Assembly: GCF_000165425.1 (NCBI RefSeq)
Contig: NW_001798984.1
Span: 126,539-190,538 of the forward strand
From: Paramecium tetraurelia
Taxonomy: Eukaryota > Ciliophora > Oligohymenophorea > Peniculida > Parameciidae
Direction: 5' to 3'
DNA: 64,000 nt
Part shown: positions 46,801 to 57,698 of the stretch, one piece after another
Numbering within the stretch: position 1 is the first letter of the stretch
How the letters are laid out: every line of letters starts with the position of its first letter
The notes under the pieces: generated by a model
Seen by the model: only the letters and a program-made list of their open reading frames with translations
Told to the model about the DNA's origin: nothing
Databases searched by the model: none
Made by a program: the position numbers and the translations under genes

Positions 46801-48200
46801 AGAATAGTTAGGTAAAGCAATAGCCTTTAATGCATAAAAGGGAGGATAATTAACCATTATTAATTTAAATTATGATGGAATAAACTATCAAAAGTTAAAG
46901 AAATTGGTGGAAAGCATGGCAATTTCTAATCATGATCATGAGGTTTGGTATGGAGATGCCAACAAAGCTAGTAAAATGACAGGAGATGATTATAAGAAAG
47001 TGTTTAAATGCAATCTCTAGTCTCTTGATATTAAGGTATCTGCATTCAATTCCAATTTTGATATCAATCATTACAAGAGTCAATATAAGGCTAAGAATGA
47101 ATTGTAAAACATTTTCGAGAAGAATCCAAATCTCTTAGATCTAAACTTTGCTGAGAAACAATTTACCAAGAAGGATATGGACTTATTGTCTGAAATGGTA
47201 CATTAGAAATAAATTAAATTGAAAGTCTTAAATTTGAGTAGAAACAGTTTAAATAAAGAAGGAGCCAAGGTTTTAAGCGCTTTCTTGGAATCAAACACCA
47301 CTTTGGAATTCTTAGATTTGTCAGGCAATAAGGTTGGTGTCTCAGGTGGTAAGAGCATTGCTTTAGCATTAAGAAAGAACTCAACACTTAAGAAATTGAA
47401 TCTCTTTTTCAATCTTATTGGATTCGATGGGGCCAAGGAATTTGGAACAACATTCAAAGTCAATACTACATTAGAATTTGTCGATCTAGGCAACAATAGA
47501 ATTAGAAACAAGGGATTATTGGCAATTACAGATGGGTTGAATGAGAACAAGTAATCTAAAGTATCTACTCTTGGGTTAAGATTCAATTTCTTGTCTGAGG
47601 ATGGCATTTTGAATTTGATAAAGAAGACTAATTTACAAGAGATCTTCATCAAGAATAATTCCATTACTGATTATGGTTTGTATTGTTTAAAGAAAGGATA
47701 TGATGAATTGAAATCTAATGTCAGAATTGATTTGTTCTCCAAGTTGATTTAAGTTGAAGAGGGTAGACTTGAAAGAACTGCTTGGATTCAACCTCCCTTC
47801 GGTATCCCAGACATCATTGCTTTCTTCAATAAATTTGAAGTGGGAGTCATTCTAGATGCAAGATTTAGAAAGGGATAGAAGTATGAAAATCGTAAGGTGC
47901 AACCAAATCATTTCAATTTCGTTGAGTTTGCTGATCCAAACAGTTTGAACAGATCACTAGCCTTAGCCTCAACCAACTAGGCCGTCATCAATGGCAGAGC
48001 ATTTAGAATTTATAAGGCTGGAACAGGCACCTTCATATGTATTTAATTTATTAATATATTTAGATTTGAAAAAGAGTGCAAAGTAAAAGAAGGCTGAGAG
48101 TTCGAAAACCAACACCCTGTAGACCAAATTACCTGCTGGCTAAGCTGCAAGAGGTAGAGGAAGAGGCAGAGGAAGAGGTAGAGGCAGAGGAAGAGCTTGA
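43868..48200 (+). CDS. E2-LRR-RRM-RG fusion protein, 1,434 aa
   Basis: One 25-nt intron near the 3' end gives exactly 1,435 codons including stop; the rest is a single exon. Residues ~25-165 are a ubiquitin-conjugating (E2) fold: KRLLKDLNIIEKE, HANIRGPVGTPYEGGIFHFE, YPHQPPKINLFTELPHPNVF, GNSICLDLLQ with catalytic Cys about 109 after the HPN motif, and SAYTIQSILLQLSAFLFEEQ. About 600 helical residues without a known domain follow. Residues ~800-1300 are ribonuclease-inhibitor-type leucine-rich repeats (KVLNLSRNSLNKEGAKVLSA; TTLEFLDLSGNKVGVSGGKS). Then an RRM-like domain (GIPDIIAFFNKFEVGVILDA; NHFNFVEFADPNSLNRSLAL), a Lys/Ala/Gln linker and a tail of alternating Arg-Gly. A 21-nt 3n segment after codon 4 could be an additional intron. 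Combines ubiquitin transfer, protein binding and RNA binding in one chain. Confidence 0.9.
48145..48197 (+). repeat. Coding Arg-Gly repeat (AGAGGN units)
   Basis: In-frame tandem hexanucleotide, AGA-GGT/GGA/GGC, encoding alternating Arg-Gly at the end of the E2-LRR-RRM protein, finishing GRA and TGA. Gly codons vary at the third base, so it is a maintained protein repeat and not a fresh slippage product. Such RG tails bind RNA and are methylation targets. Confidence 0.85.
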
Positions 48201-48299
48201 AAATATAATAAAAATCATACATATATAAGAAAACAATAATTGTAAACACACATTTCTAATAATTATGTAATTGAAACATTAAATATATTTAATTAAAAG

Positions 48300-49545
48300 A
48301 TGAATCAAGAAGGTCTTTCGGATTTATTGAAACAAAAGCCTCAGAACCTTCTTTAATACAATAATTAATTAGGATCGTATAGACCTAAGAGCTAACAAAA
48401 ATATTGCAATCAACAATAATCTCTATAACGCCCCCCATCATCGCAACTCTAAACTGTTAGTGGAGCTGTTAAACACAAGTAATTTATTCATAAAAAGAAC
48501 AATCTGATGAGGAATAGATAGTCTCAAACTCAATTTCAGCAGCAGCAGAAGGAAGATCATAATTGTTATGAAATCACTCCTTAGCTATTATCGGAAATAA
48601 GTATGGATGATCCAATTTGGAAACGAATTCTACCTGAAAACCTGAACTTAGATGAAAAATAACTCATCCAATTACTTGATGAAAATACAGATTATTTTTA
48701 TCATAACTTAAAATTGTGTGCCTGTTTCAAATGCATTTGTGGAAGATGCAAATGTGATGCTAGCACTCAAGTCAAACTCAAACTCAATGGAATTTTCTTA
48801 ACAAATTATGAAAAGGATTTTGTCAACAATCACAAATCAAAAAAAAGTGTAACAAATCCCCTTAATTAAAAAACATATGAAACTAATTTCATGGATCAAA
48901 AATCTATAAATTTGAAATCTCTCTATCAATAAGATTTTCAATAACAACCACTTGAAATTTAACCTAACCAAAAAAAACCGACTACCCATCAAATCGGATC
49001 TGTGTCGAATCTAACAAGTTACAGGGTATTCTTTCAATTCTAATTCTAGTCCAACTACAATGAATGGGGAACCAACTATCATAAATTTACCCCCTACCCT
49101 CACATAAGCACAAGTCCAGATATCAAATTTATCGGCTCCTCCCAATACAAGGACTCCTATATTTCACCAAATAGATGGAGCATTAACAATGCAAATAATT
49201 TCAAAACCTGTTTGTAAGCTATACCTCAATAATATAGAACACCAATACCCACTGGGCAATTTGAAGGATAAACAACACATAAAATGAGTTTCCTCCCATA
49301 CACTACCTCTCATAAATCATAGATTGATAGATAGCATGTAATTTAAGAGTTGATTTATTTAGGTTTACGAAAAGATACCTACTTTTGAAGGTTAATTTAT
49401 ATCAACTGAAATGCATGATTATATTCAAAAAGAAGACCCAAATTGTCCTGCTAAACAATTTTAGAAGATATTTCGTAGATAAATGGCTGAAAAATTATTT
49501 AAAAAAAAATAGCAATTCCTTAATAATTAGATATAATAAAATTGA
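48300..49545 (+). CDS. SAXO-like axonemal microtubule protein, 398 aa
   Basis: Introns of 24 nt (GTATTC...TTCTAG) and 25 nt (GTAATT...ATTTAG) give exactly 399 codons. Starts MNQEGLSDLLKQKPQNLLQY. A cysteine block KLCACFKCICGRCKCDASTQ resembles the N-terminal Cys motif of SAXO/FAM154 proteins, which stabilise ciliary doublet microtubules. Later short repeats with T/N-x-Y and F-x-P (SNYNEWGTNYHKFTPYP; HKMSFLPYTTSHKSQID; VYEKIPTFEGQFISTEM) look like Mn-type repeats. The protein is otherwise Gln/Ser/Pro-rich and probably extended. Location in the cilium is inferred from family. It starts 100 bp after the E2 fusion stop. Confidence 0.62.
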
Positions 49546-49699
49546 ATTAATTGATATTTATAAAGAATATACAATATTATTATTTTAGACTTCCTAATTA
49601 TAATTAGTTTTCTAAGTTACTTTATTTTTTACAAACTAATCTAATTATTGTCAAGAAAGGATGGATTGATAAAATAAATTGTCACTAAATTTAGAGTGT

Positions 49700-50075
49700 T
49701 CAATCTATCATCCAAAAAGAAGAATTATAATTATATTCTTTTTACAAACTATTGAAATATTTTAAAGAAGCAACTAAATCATGATCATAATCCTCTTCAT
49801 AAAAATCAATTATTCTTGTATCAATATACTTACTACTCAAAATCTTAATTTTTCTATATCAATAGACTTGAATAAATTTCTCATATTAGATTAAACATTT
49901 GTTGGCAGTGTTCTTGTTTATAATTTTGTTCCCTTCTCTAGAATACCATCGTAAAGGTAGTTTTCTGCATCGTTAAATAACTTTTGTGTTTTGCAATTAC
50001 TGCATAATAAAACCCTTTTGTATTATTTTCTTGAATATTAAATTTTTGATTATATATTTTATCATAAGGCTTCAT
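49700..50075 (-). CDS. Small hypothetical protein, about 107 aa
   Basis: Starts MKPYDKIYNQKFNIQENNTK. Introns of 20 nt (GTAATTGC...ACAAAAG) and about 32 nt (GTCTATTG...TTTTGAG) bring the frames together: FNDAENYLYDGILEKGTKLQ, then SKYIDTRIIDFYEEDYDHDL and a C-terminus EYNYNSSFWMID. Acidic, no domain recognised. Lies 16 bp from the stop of the adjacent TM-protein gene on the same strand, so the two could alternatively be parts of one locus. Confidence 0.5.
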
Positions 50076-50091
50076 TTGAATTTATCTAAAT

Positions 50092-50349
50092 TCATTACTT
50101 TGGCTTCTCTTATTAAATTTATATTTCTTCATTAATTTTCTCAGTCTCTTTGGGTTTTTAGGCTTCCTTAGGATAAAATTTTTAATATGTGTATTTGCCT
50201 GCCAAAAGAACTCCTCCAAAAACCACTAAAGTGAATGAAATAATCATATGTCTAGCTCTATTCTGAATCTTTTTTTTGATACTCTCTGGAACCTCATATT
50301 CTTATCTATTATTGCAAAACCTATAATTTAATTTCGAATTAAAAATCAT
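50092..50349 (-). CDS. Small single-pass membrane protein, 85 aa
   Basis: Intronless, exactly 86 codons. MIFNSKLNYRFCNNRQEYEV, then ESIKKKIQNRARHMIISFTL leading into a transmembrane helix (VVFGGVLLAGKYTYQKFYP) and a charged tail ending EIQIQQEKPKQ. The Arg/Lys-rich flank before a short helix is typical of small mitochondrial inner-membrane or assembly proteins, but that is a guess. Not homologous to anything I recognise. Confidence 0.55.
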
Positions 50350-50508
50350 AAATAATAATATAATTATAATTTGTTTATTTTGATATAGAATTAAATATTG
50401 GAATTAAGGTTAAAGCCCTAAATATGAATTCTGATGAAATAATTATCTATATTAAGATTTCCCTCTTCTTGGTAATTAATTAATAACTAGCATTAAAGAG
50501 AATCAGTC

Positions 50509-51048
50509 TCATTGATAATCATTAATATAGATAAAAAATGGCAGAAGAAAGTATTCCATTATTTAATTATTATAATGAATTGATGTTAATTCTGAATCAT
50601 CGTATTTTGATTCTTAATTTTCATAGAATACCCTTTCAAGATATAGATCTCTCTGAACATATTTATTTTTATATCAATAAGCCACTAAAACCAAACATTC
50701 TTTCATAATATCAGCATTTCATTTTTTGTTGAGCCTTTAATTTGGTATTATTCACAATAAATACAACCTCCTACATAATTAGTAATCTATAGTATATTCT
50801 CAATTATTAAATAGAAATCAAAACTCTATCTTAATTTAGTTTCAGTTTATGAGAATGATTATGTATCATTACTCTATTACACCCAATATGTATATAATAA
50901 CACTAATATTAAATTATGATTACGACTACCCCTTTAATAATATTTTATTTATTATTGACTTACTTAAATACTCTGGCAATTTACTGTTCAATCTCCTAAA
51001 ACTATTAACCAAAAATACTTAATTTTCAAACATATAACTTTTTATCAT
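50509..51048 (-). CDS. Possible small gene, poorly defined
   Basis: Starts MIKSYMFENQVFLVNSFRRL; a GTAAGTC...AAAG segment could be an intron. The 3' part reads KNKYVQRDLYLERVFYENQE and ends IYINDYQ at TGA 50511-50509. Joining the parts needs at least one further intron I could not fix. A plus-strand frame (50538-50730, MAEESIPLFN) competes for the same bases. Low confidence. Confidence 0.3.
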
Positions 51049-51058
51049 ATTAATATTT

Positions 51059-51762
51059 ATGGAAACTGAATCTAAAATACAACAAAAGTTCTTAATTTTG
51101 AGTTAAGTCTCTCCTCCTGTACTTGGATCAATTCATTATAACAAATCTCCTAATCTTGAGTAACTTGATTAACTTGCCCAAATCTCAGTAATGAGAAGAA
51201 TGAAATCAAATGATCCACATAAAACTGAACCAACCTACAGAGATAAATATTGTATATCATTCATAAAAATTAAGAAAATATATCTAAATAGAAGGAAGAA
51301 ATCTTTAAAATAAAAAAAACTAAACAACCTTCATTACCTTATTTACCTAAGAAATAGAAGGAATTTTATAATAAATGGTACATACCTTATGATCAGAGGT
51401 ATGTTTAAAAGCCAGATTTCATGCAATAGAAATATGAAGGTATAGTTAAATACCATCAATTATTAGACGAATTGCACTTTTATAAAAATATGCATAATAT
51501 GTATGTACAATATAATCCATTTGATCATAATCTACCTGAGGATCTCATGAAAAAGATAGGCAACAAGGAAAGAACAGAGGCACTTAAAGAAATACTGAAA
51601 GGGTAGAAATAGATAATTGAATTTAAGAGGTTTTATTGTAAATTAAAGCTTAGGAGTTTAGATAAAGAAAAATAAAGAGTTCCTGAATTTATAAAACAAT
51701 TACTGGAAGCAGAAAACAAAAAATAAAAACAAAAGCAAAAATAATTGTTGTAGTTCTAATGA
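51059..51762 (+). CDS. Hypothetical lysine-rich protein, 226 aa
   Basis: One 23-nt intron (GTATATC...AATTAAG) gives exactly 227 codons. Starts METESKIQQKFLILSQVSPP; then Lys/Tyr-rich segments SLPYLPKKQKEFYNKWYIPY and DQRYVQKPDFMQQKYEGIVK, and a C-terminus of Lys/Gln repeats (AENKKQKQKQKQLLQF). No domain recognised. The Tyr/Pro pattern is reminiscent of cilium-associated structural proteins, but this is only an impression. Confidence 0.65.
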
Positions 51763-52241
51763 ATTGTTTTTGATATTTAAATAATCTTCTTAAAGCATTT
51801 AATATTATCATTCAATCTTGCTGTTATTATTCCTTATAATAAATAGATCTAAAAAATAAGTAACATGGTATGGTAATAATGCATTAAAAATTTAATACTC
51901 TAAATTACTTTTGGTCTCAAAATAATAATAATAAATTGATAAACTTATTTGTTGAAATCCCTTTTCTTGACTAATTGAATAAAGATACAATAATAATTCT
52001 ACAATAACCTAAATAAATATTATTACTTATTTTTGTCAATCTCATTATCCGAGAAATAAAAAATATTAATCATTTCTGGAGAATCTTTTTCACATAAAGA
52101 ATAGTTCGAGTATTTATATGAATTGATTTGGGAAATATATCATACTTCTATACTTGTAAATGTATTAAATACCAAAGAAAAGAAACCAGCCTTGAAACCA
52201 AGAAAAATATTGATAATTATATATAAAGATAATATAATAAT
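51763..52241. other. Gap between convergent genes with a weak minus-strand ORF
   Basis: 479 bp between two stops. A minus-strand frame (about 52130 to 51780) reads KDSPEMINIFYFSDNEIDKN and is partly protein-like, but has no good start and runs on as antisense into the plus-strand gene. Possibly a decayed 3' exon, or chance. No gene called. Confidence 0.35.
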
Positions 52242-53522
52242 TCATTTAAAAAATTCCTTGTTTGTGCCTGTCTATGATCTCATCAAAGCATTGATTGCTC
52301 TATCTATCTCTAGATTTGTTTCCTATTAGAGCGGTTTTTTATAAGCCTGTTAAAACTATTGATAATCTCTCTTCTTATCCAATTAAGACTTAAATTCTTA
52401 TTCTGAATAGACTATTTCATTAATATAATTCAAAATACCTTATCTATTTTTTCTCTTATAGAGATCAGTCAACGATCGCTTTTCTTCTTCTCGATCGACT
52501 GTTTACTTGAATAATTGTAATTGCTTGAGTTTTCTAAATTCTTAGAACTCTTAAAAATCTTAGTCATCAATCTATTATTGCTGCTTTTGATTAAATTCTT
52601 TGAATCTTAAAAATTCTATATACTCTAGTTCTGTTTCAGTTAGAGGTTGAGTTGGAGCTATATTCTATTAGGAAAAGGCCTATGGTTTCTCTTGCTGATA
52701 TTAAGAGACACCAGTCGGTAATTAAGGTGTATCTTGTATTGCTTCAGTTTACACTTACTTACTTTTTTGGGGATTGATCTTTGGGTACTCTTTCATGAGA
52801 TCTTATTGAAAGTCATAAGGAGGAGGAACATAGGCAAATGGAGGAGGAGGATAATAATTTGGATAAGGAGATTACGGCTAATAATAGGGGTTCATAGTAG
52901 GATTGCCAGAAAACTATTAGTTCAGGGGTTCATTTTATGGAGGAGGATAGTAATTTGATTATGATGGGGGTGAATAACTCGTTTATGGAGGGGCTGGATA
53001 AGGATTGTATTTTGAAGCTTATGTATTAGGATTATAAGGTTGGGGTTATCGATTGAAATCTCTTGATTCAAAATGATAAGATGGCTGTTGATTTGGAGGA
53101 ATTAATGGATTATAATTATGAGACCTTTGTGATTCTATTTACACTCTTTGTGGAAGTGGTGAATTGTTAGGTTGATAGTTCAAAGACCTACCATAGTTGT
53201 ACATATTAGGCTGAGGCTTTTACACATTTAATAAAACTTATTTTGCTCGATCTATTTCTTGTTAATGATATTGAACTCTATCCACCCAATATTGGGAAGG
53301 TTAATAAGGAATTGGTATTTATCTTTGATAATAATATGCTAGTGGATTGTGATCATTATTATGTTTAGGGTACTTGTGCATATTAGCATATGAAGAATGA
53401 GAGTTATATTTTCGAAACTCATTTAATTCGTCATTCTCTTGTTTCTATGGTTCTTATTCTTCTTATTCTTCTTACTCTTCTTCTTCTTCTTCTTCTTCAA
53501 CTTCTTCTTCCTCGTCACTCAT
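52242..53522 (-). CDS. Acidic N-terminus, Tyr/Pro/Gln-rich protein, 426 aa
   Basis: Intronless, exactly 427 codons. It begins MSDEEEEVEEEEEEEQ, a glutamate run encoded by a GAA tract (the TTC tract visible on the plus strand at about 53455-53515). The middle ~250 residues are low-complexity and rich in Pro, Tyr, Asn and Gln (PQPYNPNTQASKYNPYPAPP; YQPQSPYPNYYPPPPFAYVP), resembling prion-like or phase-separating regions. The C-terminal third is a Gln/Lys/Glu coiled coil (FLRFKEFNQKQQQQIDDQDF; DREEEKRSLTDLYKRKNRQG). Function unknown; scaffold or RNP role is inference. It starts 55 bp from the TTLL stop, same strand. Confidence 0.78.
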
Positions 53523-53576
53523 TTAATAAAAATTTATTATTAATTATTTCAAACAGATAATAACATTGTTAATATT

Positions 53577-54923
53577 TCATTTATAATAATTCCTCAGTAA
53601 CGCATTTAAAGGTCTATCAGATTCAAAATACTTAGTATATCGATAGCTTTAATCTGATGGATATAGCCTTTTCCAGCCTCTGCTTCTTTTCAATTCCTCC
53701 TCTGTTTCTTTGATTATGTATTTCTCGAATTCCTGTTAATGTTTCTTGAAATCATTGTTGTTTTGATTTCTGGCATAGGATAAATCTTATGAAAATCTTT
53801 AGTCCTTTAATCATAATGAAGCTTACTAATGGTACAATTCCTATTAATGTAAATAGGTCAGCCAACATTTCTCCTTTTATTTTGAGATCTAATGGAGCAT
53901 CGATATTAAGTGAAGGTGAGAAATTCACTTCCAATAGCCAAGGTTTCAGGAGTTAATCAACTAATACATCAAATCCAAATAAGGAAAAACAATTCGATCT
54001 AAATGGCACATTCATTTCACATGTCTGAAATATAGTACTTTCAACACTAATGATTGTCTTGATTATTAAATCTTCAATCCTCTCAAATATTTATTACTAA
54101 ATCACTTTAATCAAATACTTCATTTATCTTGTTTAGTTTTAAGTATTCTCTTAATGCCAATAAACTCCATTTACTACCTACATAATCTAAGGTCGGATCC
54201 TAATTTGCCACAAAATTAGGTGAGTCTTTATTCACTGAGTAATTAGTCAAGTGCACAAATCTATTCTACTTTATGGAATCAGGATTATAGGCCTCAGTAG
54301 CAAATCTTGCCAATCCATCTTAATACACATAGATCCTCAATGGATTGATACAACTTATGGCTACATATATCCTCATATCGAATTTTAGATTGTTTATCAA
54401 GAGTGGCTTATCAATATAATGCGAAACAACGTATGAATTATTGGAATTCTATTTATTTAATATCTTAAAATAATTCATAATATGTAGTTACATCTTATAT
54501 CTTATCAGTAATGAATATGCCTTTCCCTTGAGAACTCGCATGTGGTTTACATATGTAGACAGGATTATTATTTTTAAATTTCTCATGTTCTTCTAAAAAA
54601 TAACTCATCTCGGCTGGCAATATGTATGTCTTTGGGATAAAATTAAAATTGATAAATCCATGATTTATTTGCATTTTCGAAATATTACGGTGCATCAAAT
54701 CCTTGCGAGTCATTTCATATGATTTTGGAAAGTGACATACTTTTTGATAAGCAAACAAATTAGTATAGACTTCTGACTTTATTGCACATGATGACCAATA
54801 CAAAGTCCAGTTTTTATCATTACTTTCTTTGAAACCATTCTCTTCCAATAATCCTTTTACTAATTTTATTGGACTGCTTCCGAATTTGTAATAATAACCA
54901 ACATCCTTTTTATTAACATTCAT
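53577..54923 (-). CDS. Tubulin tyrosine ligase-like (TTLL) glutamylase
   Basis: Enzyme that adds glutamate or glycine chains to tubulin tails in axonemes. Starts [23 protein letters not shown]-domain blocks in order: [56 protein letters not shown] (ATP-binding lysine and glycine loop), [45 protein letters not shown] and [17 protein letters not shown] (metal/ATP-binding end). A 22-nt intron (GTAAGC...ATTAAAG) leads to a basic C-terminal tail ending LLRNYYK. The motif set fits polyglutamylases (TTLL4/5/6-type), but subtype is not determined. The DVTTYYEL-side join (near 54490) includes another small intron. Confidence 0.9.
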
Positions 54924-54938
54924 ACATTAATTATTATA

Positions 54939-55319
54939 TCAGTGCTTCCTGAATATGGCTTAAAAGTTAAGCATCTGCTCATCGGAATCGCAAAGGAACC
55001 AGTATCTTTGGTTTACGTTTTCGGTTGTTGCTGTCGATTTAAACTTGTAGCCTTTCTTTTAAATTTATCCTAATTATTACTAGAAGAGTTCGGGATGGTA
55101 TTCAACACATTTAATTATTACTTAAATTAGTTAATTGAAGGCTTACTTTTATTTGGGGAAGCATGGCACTTCCAATACTTGGCTTGTGTCTTTAATATTA
55201 TGAAGCTGATTTCCTATCTATTCTATAACTTTACATTATTGTTCTTAATTACTATTTGGATGATAGTGTTTATTTAAGAGACTTATTATGTCATCTATTG
55301 AATCGCCAGGAGAATTCAT
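54939..55319 (-). CDS. Hypothetical protein, 126 aa
   Basis: Intronless, exactly 127 codons. MNSPGDSIDDIISLLNKHYH starts an acidic helical segment; then QIGNQLHNIKDTSQVLEVPC, VIIKCVEYHPELFQQQLG, and a basic-aromatic end KFKSTATTENVNQRYWFLC. No domain recognised. It ends 15 bp before the TTLL start codon on the same strand, so it could also be an upstream ORF of the TTLL transcript. Confidence 0.55.
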
Positions 55320-55889
55320 CAAAAATAGTTAAACAGTATAAATTATTAATTTTATATTATTAGTGCTTCATCAAATTTTATTAAAAGTTTTTACTTTAAA
55401 TTTTAACTTATAATTAAAGGAGAAATACTTAATGATTACTAAATTCTAAATCCCAACAATACTATATTAGAATATTGCAATTTTAACAAAAGTTGGTCAT
55501 TGATTTGTTCCAGTTATTCAGCAGATGATATAAATAGTAACGGGTTAGGGAATATCAAAATTATATCTGGACAGAATTTATAATATTTTTTCAATGAATT
55601 TTACAAATTTCACCGTTATATATTATAAAGATAATATGTGTTTCAATAAATATGATAAGAACGATAAATATAATTAGATACAATAATATACGAAAATAAT
55701 AATGATATGGGATTATATATAGATTATATTTAAAATCAATGTAAATTGAACTAAGATGACTACTTTGGTTATTCATATTTGGTATAGGTATTATATGCTC
55801 AAAAGGTTGCTTTTGAACAATAAATTATATTTATATAAACTTTATGCATAATATATTTATTATTTAATATTGCAAATATTGCTAATCAG
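55320..55889. other. Gene-less AT-rich stretch
   Basis: 570 bp between divergent genes. The short standard-code ORF on the minus strand here is Ile/Tyr/Phe-rich and has no coding character. Likely holds the two promoters; nothing else seen. Confidence 0.5.
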
Positions 55890-56735
55890 ATGGATGCTAT
55901 GATGAAATTGGAGAAGTAAAATAAGAAACACAATTTTGAATTGAGTCTATTATGGCAGTAATTATATCAGATGCAGTTCTTATTTGTAATTCTTCATTAA
56001 TTCATTTAGTAATAAAGAAATAATCCCTCAATGCAAAGTTATGAAGACAGGATTTCGTATTCGGTGTTTTTGAGTATTCTTCCGTATCTTTATTTGCATG
56101 ATATTTTGAAATTGAGATTGATGAACAGGAATATGAAGGAAATAATAACCAATTATTTGTTACATAATCGGTTTGATTAAAAAAAGGCAATCTTACGATT
56201 GGAAGTCGAAATTTAATAAGAGAAAGAGAAGCTTCCAATATTATATTGTGAGATCTTAGAAGATCTGATACAGAAATCCAAAGATTATGTTTAAGAAATA
56301 ATTAAGATAAATTACAAGGGAGTTATACAGATGCCAACTTACACACCTTTGCTAGTGATGCAAGTGGCAGAATGTGAGGGAATAGAACTTTTCAAAATAA
56401 TCCCAGAAGAGTTGATGCAAATGAAAAATTATTTAATTTTTCTTGATTTCAGCAATTATACAGATTAGAGAAGAAATTAACTTTTAGAATTTTACAATGG
56501 CAAGGTGCAATTGACAAATCAAATGGAACAACACATGAATATTATTGATAAGTCTGAACTCATTTTTTCGAGGATGGCTAGAATGTGGTTGAAATAGACC
56601 TACTATAAAGACACATATTAACAATTTAGATTGATTATGACACTCATAAAGAAGAAGGAGATATTGGGATAGTTGTTGAGATAATTGAAGATGATTAAGA
56701 AAAGGAAGGCAAAGTAAAGAGAGGAGCCTGAATGA
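55890..56735 (+). CDS. F-box-like protein, 281 aa
   Basis: Intronless, exactly 282 codons. MDAMMKLEKQNKKHNFELSL begins a coiled coil. Residues ~62-105 (LSILPYLYLHDILKLRLMNR, then NMKEIITNYL) have the pattern of an F-box: Leu-Pro, a Leu-rich helix, 'LRLMNR' corresponding to the usual 'LRLVCK' and a final helix. F-box proteins bring substrates to SCF ubiquitin ligases. The remainder is helical, with KQTYYKDTYQQFRLIMTLIK and a very basic end KKRKAKQREEPE. The F-box call rests on one divergent motif. Converges with the secreted acidic gene, 26 bp between stops. Confidence 0.6.
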
Positions 56736-56761
56736 TTTATTGATATTATACTTTACAATAT

Positions 56762-57262
56762 TCATGACTGTTGCTGTTCATCAACTTATTATTAACAATT
56801 CGTTTGAGTTTCTAAAGAACATAATTTCAATTCATTCTGTTCATAGCTTATTTCTTGCGGCGTCTCATCCTATTGGTTTTATGATGCATCTATCACTATA
56901 TTTTCTGGTTTGTCATCATGAGTATCAGAATACAAGAGTTCATCATCTCGAAGTATTTCTAAGAGATCTGCTCCAACAGTATCATCGTCATCGAAAGTGT
57001 ATTGAGCATCAAGAATTTGTTCCTCTCCTATTTCATAGTTTACAAAAAGGGTTTCATAATCTTCTTCAGATTCACCATCATGAATTTCTTAATTTGAAGA
57101 TTAAATTTCTTAATTTTCAATTTTAGATTTAATCCTCTCTTGAAGTTCTTCGTTGGTTTAATGAAATGTTTCTTATTGGGATGGATCATCGAAATGAGAA
57201 TATTCTACTTGGGAGGAAATTAATGACTGGAGAGTTGTGATAAAAAAGATTATTTTAATCAT
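56762..57262 (-). CDS. Secreted acidic protein, 166 aa
   Basis: Intronless, exactly 167 codons. MIKIIFFITTLQSLISSQ is a signal peptide, likely cut before VEYSHFDDPSQ. The mature chain is strongly acidic, with clusters DGESEEDYETLFVN, YTFDDDDTVGADLLEIL and DTHDDKPENIVID, and a Gln-rich end. High Asp/Glu content suggests calcium binding in the secretory pathway (for example trichocyst or alveolar sacs), which is inference. No family recognised. Plus-strand ORF 56740-57126 is its shadow. Start codon is 16 bp from the start of the divergent gene. Confidence 0.68.
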
Positions 57263-57278
57263 TATTTAATTAATAAAT
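57263..57278. promoter_or_regulatory. 16-bp divergent spacer
   Basis: Only 16 A/T-only bases separate the ATG codons of the secreted acidic gene (minus) and the basic 131-aa gene (plus). If both starts are correct, the promoter must lie within the coding regions or the leaders are nearly absent. Confidence 0.45.
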
Positions 57279-57674
57279 ATGCGAAAATCATAGAAAACAT
57301 GTTCTTAGTAGCATATTAAAAATATACTGACACCGTTGATAGTTCAATAAAATTCATATAGTCCAGATCAGTCTCCATTGAATAAACCATCAAATCGCAT
57401 AGGACGAAAATCATCATTGATTGAATTGCACAGAGTTGAAAGCGATTCGATAAAATTACGACCCCAAAGAGTGTTGTAAGTAGTTAAGGATGCTAAGAAA
57501 CAACTTCTCTCTTAATAAAACCCTAGGAATGAGAAAAAAATTAAACCTAGAGTAGAGACCTCAGAATGCTAATATAGGGGATTAGATTTTACATTTGCCT
57601 AGAACTTCTCAAATAAATAGATAATTCTGAAAGAATTCTCAACTAATGGACTCAGAAAACGATTCTTTGTTTGA
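57279..57674 (+). CDS. Hypothetical basic protein, 131 aa
   Basis: Intronless, exactly 132 codons. MRKSQKTCSQQHIKNILTPL is followed by a Ser/Pro/Arg segment (NSYSPDQSPLNKPSNRIGRK, SSLIELHRVESDSIKLRPQR) and a basic C-terminus ending LRKRFFV. The SP sites and RK clusters suit a phosphorylated, nucleic-acid- or microtubule-associated protein, but there is no domain. Its stop is 24 bp from the snurportin stop. Confidence 0.58.
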
Positions 57675-57698
57675 TTTAGTATCAATTATTTATTTAAA

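Noticed and set aside
49390-49588. Standard-code ORF MKVNLYQLKCMIIFKKKT
   Set aside because: It is out of frame with the SAXO-like gene, whose last exon covers these bases with correct intron phase.
53453-53516. TTC/CTT microsatellite-like tract
   Set aside because: It lies in frame within a gene and encodes the Glu-rich N-terminus of the 426-aa protein, so it is reported as part of that CDS and not as a separate repeat.
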